From Verrucomicrobiota bacterium (GTDB lineage Bacteria > Verrucomicrobiota > Verrucomicrobiia > Chthoniobacterales > UBA10450): a DNA stretch of 12,246 bases. A program made the translations under genes and the position numbers. Where the stretch lies: the NCBI GenBank assembly GCA_003219925.1, contig QHQU01000006.1, positions 1 through 12,246 on the forward strand, in the 5' to 3' direction. Each line of letters opens with the position of its first letter. The stretch's first letter is position 1. The notes beneath the pieces were generated by a model. It made no database searches and was not told the origin of the DNA. It saw only the letters and a program-made list of their open reading frames with translations. This document shows positions 1-5,372 of the stretch, one piece after another.

Positions 1-40
1 GGTCGCGCTCTACGATCTGGTGCAATTTGAATTGAAATGA
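1..40 (+). CDS. 3' end of an upstream gene (partial)
   Basis: The reading frame that ends in TGA at 38-40 is open to the left edge and reads VALYDLVQFELK. Its stop overlaps the ATG of the next gene in an ATGA junction, the usual sign of translational coupling, so I take it as the tail of a real upstream gene in the same operon. Twelve residues are too few to name a family. The alternating hydrophobic pattern is compatible with a beta strand, but that is only a guess. Confidence 0.35.
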   Translation, partial: VALYDLVQFELK

Positions 41-996
41 AAAATGCGCTTCTCGCGTTAATCGCAATCGGGGCTGGCGCACTAGCCAGTGACTGGCTTG
101 CCAGAGTTCCTGTGGTTCATGAGGTCGCTGGCCAAGTTTTTCAGCGCGGCAAATTGATTGCTCTGGTGGGGCAAAGGGGAGTCTTCGAGGCGGATCTTGG
201 GGCACGTCTCCGAGAGAAACAATTTTGCGCAGGAAGGGAAGATTCTGATGAAGCTGAGCGAGTCGCGCTCCGTGAGGAGTTGATTGCAGGCGAAGCATTG
301 CCAACGAATGCGGTTACAACCAACGAGTCCGAGCGGGCTTTGGTCGCTTTGCGGAATCAATTTGCGGACGATCGTCAGTTTCGCGTAGCCCTGCAGCACA
401 GCGGGGTTTCACAACGAACTCTCAGACGAGCGTTAGCCGGAGCGATCCGCGGCGAAGCCTGGATTGAGAATCAAATTGCTGCGCAAGTTGTCGTTTCGGA
501 TGCGGAAATTCAGAATTATTTCGAGCAGCACCAAGCCGAATTCATGCAACCAATACGAATTCGCGCCCGACACATTTTTCTGGCTGCGCCTGAGGGCTCA
601 ACCCCCGAGCTCATCCAAACGAAGCAACGCACGATCCTGGATATCGCCGTGCGTTTGGGCCGGGGGGAGGATTTTGGCGAACTCGCTGCCGCAGTTTCCG
701 AAGACGAAGCGAGCAAAACGCACGGTGGCGATCTCGGTTTTTTCGCGGCCAGTCGGATGCCGGCAGAATTTTTCGAGGCCGCGGAACAACTGCTGCCCAA
801 TGCTCCTCCACGATTTTTGCAATCGCATTTGGGCTTTCACGCGCTTCAAGTGACCGATGTCCATCCCGCACGGCCGCTGACCCTTGCAGAAGCAACGCCT
901 GAAATTTCGGCCCGCATTGCGGCAGAGAAGCGGCGCAGAGTCGTTGCCGCCTTGGAGTCGGAACTGGCACAGCGCACCCGGTTTGTGGTCAAATGA
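37..996 (+). CDS. Parvulin-type peptidyl-prolyl cis-trans isomerase (PpiC/SurA-like), membrane-anchored or periplasmic
   Basis: This 319-residue protein should catalyse cis-trans isomerisation of peptidyl-prolyl bonds and help fold exported proteins. Residues 3-17 form a hydrophobic N-terminal segment that fits a signal peptide or membrane anchor. Residues 50-170 look like the helical chaperone region of SurA/PrsA proteins. The rotamase domain covers about 172-276: ARHIFL at 177-182, a conserved SED at 221-223, GGDLGFF at 230-236 and SHLGFHALQV at 263-272, all standard parvulin positions. A basic helical tail follows. The ATG at 37 overlaps the stop of the upstream frame and no Shine-Dalgarno is visible, so translation is probably coupled. 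The family is secure; the client proteins are unknown. Confidence 0.88.
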   Translation: MKNALLALIAIGAGALASDWLARVPVVHEVAGQVFQRGKLIALVGQRGVFEADLGARLREKQFCAGREDSDEAERVALREELIAGEALPTNAVTTNESERALVALRNQFADDRQFRVALQHSGVSQRTLRRALAGAIRGEAWIENQIAAQVVVSDAEIQNYFEQHQAEFMQPIRIRARHIFLAAPEGSTPELIQTKQRTILDIAVRLGRGEDFGELAAAVSEDEASKTHGGDLGFFAASRMPAEFFEAAEQLLPNAPPRFLQSHLGFHALQVTDVHPARPLTLAEATPEISARIAAEKRRRVVAALESELAQRTRFVVK

Positions 997-1046
997 ATAG
1001 AATTGCACGGCGATAGGTTTAATCGCAGTTTCCAGAGGGCACGGAC

Positions 1047-2117
1047 ATGACGCGTACTATTAGAAAGAGCGTTGGGATTATTGGCCTTGGCATTATTGGC
1101 CGTCGCATTGCCGACCATTTGCGGCATCAGGGCCTGTCGGTCTTCGTTTGGAACCGCACCCCGCGACCAGTGCCCAACTTTGTCGGTTCCCCGGCCGAAT
1201 TGGCGCAGACGTGCAATTACCTCCAGATCTTCGTCTCCGACGACGATGCGCTGATGCGGATGATCCAGACCATTTCGATGTCGCTTACGCCTCGCCATAT
1301 TGTGATTGCGCATCCGACGGTCTCACCTGACACCATGCGCGAAGCGGCTGCATTAGTGGAACGGCGCGGCGCCCGTTTAGTGGAAGCGCCATTTACCGGC
1401 AGCAAACTGGGGGCAGAGAAGGGTCAGCTGGTGTATTACGTTAGCGGCGACGAAGCGGCTGTTAATGAAGTGCGGCCGCTACTGCAGGCGAGCAGCAAAG
1501 CGATCGTGGACATCGGCGCAATCGGCGACGCCAGCATCATCAAGATCGCAACCAACATGGTAACGGCGGCGAGCGTGCAAGGGGCCGCAGAAGCGATGGC
1601 GATTGTGCATTATTCGGGCATTCCATTGGAAAAATTTGCCGATGCCCTCAAGCAAAATTCCAGCAATTCAGGCACGCTTGATTTGAAAGTGCCGCGGATT
1701 ATCTCGGCGGATTTCGAACCGCATTTTTCCGTCAAGCACATGCTTAAAGATATGCAGATTGCAAATCGGATGGGCCGCCACTTCGACCTTGATCTGACAG
1801 TAGCGGGTGCGACGCGTGATCGCTTGCTCGATGAAGCGCGGCAGGGCCGGGGCGACGATGATTATTCCTCAATCGCCCGGCGTTTTCTGCCATTTGTGCA
1901 AACGCCGGAAATGGCGGAGCCTGAACCAGCTCCTCCAGAAGAACAGCCGGTTGCCGAAGAACGGCCCAAGCCAGCCGATCTTGAGACGCCACGTCAAACG
2001 GAGCCGGAGCCGGAGGAAACGACGACTCCACCCGAGACTCCTTCGAACGGTGATTCCGAACCAGAAGAGGCGAAGCGCGGATTCTTCAGTCGCTTATTGC
2101 GACGGACCGATTATTGA
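1047..2117 (+). CDS. NAD(P)-dependent oxidoreductase, 3-hydroxyisobutyrate dehydrogenase family, with Pro/Glu-rich C-terminal tail
   Basis: This is a 356-residue member of the beta-hydroxyacid dehydrogenase family, which oxidises or reduces short hydroxy acids such as 3-hydroxyisobutyrate or tartronate semialdehyde with NAD(P). The Rossmann fingerprint GLGIIG lies at 13-18. The substrate-binding stretch EAPFTGSKLGAEKGQL lies at 113-128. The likely catalytic lysine is K166 in IIKIATN, and the KDMQIA motif is at 234-239. The family fold ends near residue 283. About 70 further residues follow, rich in Glu and Pro, ending in the basic, amphipathic-looking RGFFSRLLRR (344-353). Most family members stop at about 290-300 residues, so the tail is unusual. 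A purine-rich AGAGGG at 1034-1039 supports the start. The substrate cannot be told from sequence. Confidence 0.87.
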   Translation: MTRTIRKSVGIIGLGIIGRRIADHLRHQGLSVFVWNRTPRPVPNFVGSPAELAQTCNYLQIFVSDDDALMRMIQTISMSLTPRHIVIAHPTVSPDTMREAAALVERRGARLVEAPFTGSKLGAEKGQLVYYVSGDEAAVNEVRPLLQASSKAIVDIGAIGDASIIKIATNMVTAASVQGAAEAMAIVHYSGIPLEKFADALKQNSSNSGTLDLKVPRIISADFEPHFSVKHMLKDMQIANRMGRHFDLDLTVAGATRDRLLDEARQGRGDDDYSSIARRFLPFVQTPEMAEPEPAPPEEQPVAEERPKPADLETPRQTEPEPEETTTPPETPSNGDSEPEEAKRGFFSRLLRRTDY

Positions 2118-2123
2118 TCGGTC
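2105..2123 (+). other. Hairpin across the dehydrogenase stop / ygfZ start junction
   Basis: The arms GACCGAT (2105-2111) and ATCGGTC (2117-2123) are perfect reverse complements around a 5-nt loop. The structure holds the stop codon of the dehydrogenase gene (2115-2117) and ends two bases before the ATG at 2126. It could couple translation of the two genes or mask initiation. A chance 7-bp stem is also possible. Confidence 0.3.
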
Positions 2124-2125
2124 AC

Positions 2126-3010
2126 ATGGCCCCGGCGTTCTTCGATCTTTCCGCCCGCGCAAAGTTGCGCCTGACTGGAGCCGACCGAGTTCGGTTTCTG
2201 AACGGACAAACCACCAACGACGTCCGCAGAGCCAGGGCAGAGGCGACACAGGAGTCATGCGTGCTCAATGCCAAAGGTCATCTCGATGCGCATCTCTTTT
2301 TGTTTGCCACACCTAACGATATTTGGATCGACGCCGACGAGAAATTGCGCGAGCAATTACGATTCCGGCTCGAGCGCTACATCATTGCCGACGACGTTGT
2401 CATTGAAGACGTGACGGATCAGTTTGCGCTCTTTCATGTGCTGGCGGAGTCAGAGCCGAAAACAGCGGGAGCAAAGTTTTGCCCTCGCTCGCGGCGGCTG
2501 GGAAGTCAGGGCTGGGACCTCTGGGTTGAATCGGCTGGAGCAGAGAAAACGAGGAACGTTCTGGCTGCCGATTATCGAGCGATCGATGAAAGCGAGTGGG
2601 AAGTGTTGCGGGTCGAAAATGGAATTCCACGCTGGGGGCGCGAACTCACGCCCGAAATCATTCCGCCGGAAGCCAATCTCCAAGCGCGCGCCATTGATTA
2701 CGAAAAAGGCTGCTACATCGGGCAGGAAGTGATCTCGCGAATGAAAATGAGCGGCCAAAGCCGGCAGCGTCTGTGCGGTCTGACTTCGGAAACCGCACTA
2801 GTTCCGGGAATGGAGGTGCGCGCCGGAACAAAGGTGGTTGGCCGCGTAACGAGCGCGATCTTTTCCCAGCGGATGAACTCTTACATCGCTCTGGCGATGA
2901 TAAAGCGCGGTTATACGGAACCCGGCACGTCGTTAGTCACGTTGGCAGACGGCGCGGAAACAACTGTCGAAGTCGTTGCGCTGCCGTTCAGCAGCCCATC
3001 CTCTCGTTGA
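2126..3010 (+). CDS. ygfZ: YgfZ/GcvT-domain folate-binding protein
   Basis: The product is a 294-residue YgfZ-type protein. This family resembles the aminomethyltransferase GcvT and uses tetrahydrofolate to help maintain certain iron-sulfur enzymes, for example the tRNA-modifying MiaB. The diagnostic motif KGCYIGQE is at 194-201 with the redox-active Cys196, preceded by the GcvT-like ENGIPRWGREL at 164-174. An N-terminal FLNGQTTNDV (24-33) is also typical. I chose ATG 2126. An in-frame TTG at 2114 would add four residues and overlap the preceding stop; neither has a good Shine-Dalgarno. The tight junction with the dehydrogenase gene suggests co-transcription. The stop codon runs directly into the first palindrome of the repeat at 3010, which may also shape the 3' end of the mRNA. 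Confidence 0.88.
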   Translation: MAPAFFDLSARAKLRLTGADRVRFLNGQTTNDVRRARAEATQESCVLNAKGHLDAHLFLFATPNDIWIDADEKLREQLRFRLERYIIADDVVIEDVTDQFALFHVLAESEPKTAGAKFCPRSRRLGSQGWDLWVESAGAEKTRNVLAADYRAIDESEWEVLRVENGIPRWGRELTPEIIPPEANLQARAIDYEKGCYIGQEVISRMKMSGQSRQRLCGLTSETALVPGMEVRAGTKVVGRVTSAIFSQRMNSYIALAMIKRGYTEPGTSLVTLADGAETTVEVVALPFSSPSSR

Positions 3011-3178
3011 CACCGGCCTTCAGGCCGGTGTGAGTACATCGAGTCGTGACAAAAGCCGTTTCAACGGCTTTCTCATTCTGGCAGTACGATCGGTGAAGCT
3101 CGGCGGAACGGGGCCAAGCCGTTAAAACGGCTGACCTGTGTATCCCGATCGGAGAATCACCGGCCTGAAGGCCGGTGT
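3010..3178. repeat. REP/BIME-like nested palindromic repeat (order A-B-B'-A')
   Basis: Four hairpins lie in about 170 bp. A: arms 3010-3019 and 3022-3031, 10 bp, loop TC. B: AAAGCCGTT (3052-3060) and AACGGCTTT (3063-3071), loop TC. B': AGCCGTT (3117-3123) and AACGGCT (3126-3132), loop AA. A': CACCGGCCT (3158-3166) and AGGCCGGTG (3169-3177), loop GA. A' is the exact reverse complement of A over 20 nt, and B' is a near reverse complement of B, so the whole unit is itself an inverted repeat. This is the form of mobile REP/BIME elements moved by RAYT (TnpA-REP) transposases encoded elsewhere. It lies between ygfZ and the ABC ATPase gene and may also stabilise or end the ygfZ transcript. Confidence 0.75.
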
Positions 3179-3228
3179 TAATGAGAGTCAAAGCATTGCC
3201 TGGCGCGTTGCGTGAAAACCAAGAAGGT

Positions 3229-3256
3229 TTGACCGGGCTGGAACGTTCCCGCTAAT
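3229..3256 (+). promoter_or_regulatory. Possible sigma-70-type promoter for the ABC ATPase gene
   Basis: TTGACC (3229-3234, five of six consensus bases) is followed after 16 nt by GCTAAT (3251-3256, four of six). This would place a start site roughly 30 nt before the ATG at 3294, downstream of the repeat element. Promoter signals of this organism are unknown to me, so this is a weak, pattern-based call. Confidence 0.3.
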
Positions 3257-3293
3257 TTGGCTGGCCGGCCCCTTTCTGGCGACCGAGCAAGCA

Positions 3294-4415
3294 ATGGCCA
3301 AGGTCACTCTTAATCACGTTTACAAGATTTATCCCGGAGAAAAAGGGAGCCACGTAACCGCGGTCGAGGATGTGAATCTCGAAATTGCCGATCGCGAATT
3401 CGTCGTGTTGGTTGGCCCGTCCGGTTGCGGCAAGTCGACTACTCTTCGCATGATTGCCGGCTTGGAAGAAATTTCGCGGGGCGATATCTACATTGGAGAG
3501 CGGCGTGTTAACGACGTCGCACCGAAGGACCGCGATATCGCGATGGTATTCCAGAATTATGCGCTCTATCCCCACATGAGCGTCTTCGATAATATGGCCT
3601 TTGGCCTGAAGCTACGGAAATACGGCAAAGCCGAAATCAAGAAGCGCGTGGGGGATGCGGCGAGCATTCTTGGAATTGAAGGATTGCTCGATCGCAAACC
3701 GAAAGCGCTCTCCGGCGGACAGCGACAGCGCGTCGCGGTAGGGCGCGCCATCGTGCGACAGCCGAAGGTTTTTTTGTTCGATGAGCCGTTATCGAATCTG
3801 GATGCGAAAATGCGGGTCCAAATGCGCACCGAAATCACCAAATTGCATCAGCGTTTGCAAGCAACGATGATTTACGTCACCCATGATCAGATCGAAGCGA
3901 TGACAATGGGCGACCGGATCGTGGTGATGAACAACGGCAAGGTACAACAGATCGATACACCGTTGAAACTTTACAATGAGCCGGACAATCTTTTCGTCGC
4001 CGGATTTCTTGGCAGCCCGCCGATGAATTTCATCAACGGCGAATTAAAACAGGAACGCGACGCCATCGTGTTCAAGGAAATGCAGGGTGGAACAATCCAA
4101 GTGCGATTCGCCAATCGACCGCAAGCGCGTGAATTTCTGGGCAAACCAATGCTGCTTGGGATTCGGCCGGAAGACATCGAAGTGGCCCAGCTTTCGAAAA
4201 CGGGGAACACGACCGCGAGTTTTCCGGCGATCGTGGACATCGTGGAACCAATGGGAGCGGAGACGAATTTGTACTTGCAGACCGGCGCGCACACTGTCGT
4301 TTGCCGGAGCCAACGCGCGCTCGACCATCGCGAGACCGGTCATCGTTTACAGTTCGAGCTCAATGTGGATAAAACACATCTATTCGATGCCGCGACGGCA
4401 ACTCGTATCTTCTAA
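3294..4415 (+). CDS. ugpC: ABC transporter ATP-binding protein, UgpC/MalK/MsmK family (sugar-type importer ATPase)
   Basis: This 373-residue cytoplasmic ATPase powers carbohydrate-type ABC importers (CUT1 class). In order: Walker A GPSGCGKST at 41-49, Q-loop Gln87 in VFQNYALYPHM, signature LSGGQRQR at 139-146, Walker B VFLFDE at 159-164, D-loop SNLD at 167-170 and switch His197. The C-terminal part (about 235-373) holds the regulatory TOBE/OB region with the family hallmark GIRPEDI at 289-295. Length and architecture match MalK/UgpC/MsmK. No permease or binding-protein gene lies nearby, so it may be a shared MsmK-like ATPase serving several importers; that is inference. The ATG at 3294 fits the family's usual MA.V.L..V.K start. 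GlgE downstream is a loose carbohydrate link only. Confidence 0.92.
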   Translation: MAKVTLNHVYKIYPGEKGSHVTAVEDVNLEIADREFVVLVGPSGCGKSTTLRMIAGLEEISRGDIYIGERRVNDVAPKDRDIAMVFQNYALYPHMSVFDNMAFGLKLRKYGKAEIKKRVGDAASILGIEGLLDRKPKALSGGQRQRVAVGRAIVRQPKVFLFDEPLSNLDAKMRVQMRTEITKLHQRLQATMIYVTHDQIEAMTMGDRIVVMNNGKVQQIDTPLKLYNEPDNLFVAGFLGSPPMNFINGELKQERDAIVFKEMQGGTIQVRFANRPQAREFLGKPMLLGIRPEDIEVAQLSKTGNTTASFPAIVDIVEPMGAETNLYLQTGAHTVVCRSQRALDHRETGHRLQFELNVDKTHLFDAATATRIF

Positions 4416-4482
4416 GTGGTTTACAGTGACCTGTTTTTACGCGAATTTAGTTGCATGGACGGACTCATTATCAGTAAACTAG

Positions 4483-4499
4483 TGGCCGCCCAACGGCCA
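4483..4499 (+). promoter_or_regulatory. Dyad overlapping the start of the SufR-like regulator gene
   Basis: TGGCCG (4483-4488) and CGGCCA (4494-4499) are perfect inverted arms around CCCAA, and the second arm includes the A of the start codon. No Shine-Dalgarno is visible there. A weak promoter-like pair lies just upstream, TTGCAT at 4451-4456 and TAAACT at 4475-4480, and would give a leader of only about a dozen bases. The dyad could be an autoregulatory operator or an RNA hairpin over the start; both are speculative. Confidence 0.25.
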
Positions 4500-5134
4500 T
4501 GAATCAAAGATTGCTGGCAGAGATCGGCCGGACGCAACGGCTCGAAATTGTAAATGCGCTCAAACGCAGCCGCGGACTATCGGTCAACGAATTGGTCGAT
4601 CGCATGCGGATGAGTTACATGGGCATCAAACAGCATTGCCTCACCCTGCAGCGCGACGGTTATCTCGATACCTGGCGCCGTCCGCAAAAAATGGGACGCC
4701 CGGAAATGGTTTATCGTTTGACCCGCCGCACGCAGGATCTTTTTCAGGCGGACAGTAATCGTTTCACCTTAGAATTGCTCGATTCGGTTCAGGGGATTTA
4801 TGGGCCGAACGCGCCGGAAAAATTGCTCTACAATTTGTTTGAAAGGAAGTGCGCTAGCCTGAAAGAGAAGGTGAAAGGCGCGACGGTGGCGGAGCGGGCT
4901 AAATCGCTGGCGAAAATGCGCGATACAGAAGGTTATATGTCACAATTTACGATCGACGATGGCGGCCCGCAGATTCTGGAATGCCACACGCCGCTCCAGA
5001 ATGTCCTCGATAAATATCCAATTATTGGCCGCCTCGAGCAGGAAATGTTCGAACAGCTTCTCGGAACACGAGTGCGGCGGCAGGAAACGCGCAATTCCGG
5101 ACTGTACGAGTGCGCGTTTTACTTTGACGCGTAA
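4499..5134 (+). CDS. Winged-helix transcriptional regulator, SufR/ArsR-like
   Basis: This is a 211-residue DNA-binding protein. Residues 10-58 form a helix-turn-helix (LSVNELVDRM, then MSYMGIKQHCLTLQRDGYL), followed by the wing motif GRPEMVYRLT at 66-75, typical of SufR-like members of the ArsR/DeoR-type winged-helix group. SufR represses suf genes and senses an iron-sulfur cluster through C-terminal cysteines. The C-terminal half follows that pattern: ECHTPLQNV with C162, then KYPIIGRLEQEMF, then GLYECAFYF with C205. The position where I expect a cysteine after KYPII is Gly177, so cluster binding is uncertain. ATG 4499 is the first in-frame start after a TAA at 4475. No suf genes lie in the window, so its targets are unknown. 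Family assignment is moderately sure; the ligand is not. Confidence 0.75.
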   Translation: MNQRLLAEIGRTQRLEIVNALKRSRGLSVNELVDRMRMSYMGIKQHCLTLQRDGYLDTWRRPQKMGRPEMVYRLTRRTQDLFQADSNRFTLELLDSVQGIYGPNAPEKLLYNLFERKCASLKEKVKGATVAERAKSLAKMRDTEGYMSQFTIDDGGPQILECHTPLQNVLDKYPIIGRLEQEMFEQLLGTRVRRQETRNSGLYECAFYFDA

Positions 5135-5192
5135 AAAAGTCACCCGTCGCCAGGACGAGTCGTTCGAGGATGCGTCCAGATCCCGTCGCATT

Positions 5193-5300
5193 GTCATCCT
5201 GAACGAAGTGAAGGATCCCGCCTACATGCTACGGGTCACACATACTTTATCGCGTGATCATTAGATTTTTTGTGAGTCCCTCGCTTGCCCTTGGGATGAC
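5193..5300. repeat. Dispersed-type intergenic repeat bounded by GTCATCC / GGATGAC
   Basis: The 5135-5372 gap holds no gene. Within it, GTCATCC (5193-5199) opens a stretch continuing TGAACGAAGTGAAGGATCC, and GGATGAC (5294-5300) closes it. The two ends are reverse complements, with looser inverted similarity further in (GAAGTGAAGG against CCCTCGCTTGCC). I recall this wording as a common intergenic repeat in several environmental phyla, which cannot be confirmed here. It separates the SufR-like gene from glgE and may form a long imperfect hairpin. No open frame of note lies inside. Confidence 0.55.
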
Positions 5301-5372
5301 GGAGCTTGCTGGTTCGCGCGGCACGAACTAAGCCGACTTGCCTTTCGCTGAAATTCGTTTGATGGAACGCCC

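Noticed and set aside
1807..2316. 169-residue + strand open frame overlapping the dehydrogenase and ygfZ genes
   Set aside because: It is an Arg/Ser-rich out-of-frame shadow of two well-recognised genes.
3052..3080. Intrinsic terminator at the AAAGCCGTT/AACGGCTTT hairpin
   Set aside because: The stem is good but the following tract is CTCATTCTG rather than a T run. Part of a repeat element is the better explanation, though some termination is possible.
3010..3178. CRISPR-like array
   Set aside because: There are several hairpins, but no regular direct repeats with equal spacers and no cas genes; the copies are inverted, not direct.
5119..5140. TTTTAC/GTAAAA hairpin near the end of the regulator gene as terminator
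   Set aside because: The stem is short and AT-rich, mostly inside the coding region, and not followed by a U-rich tract.
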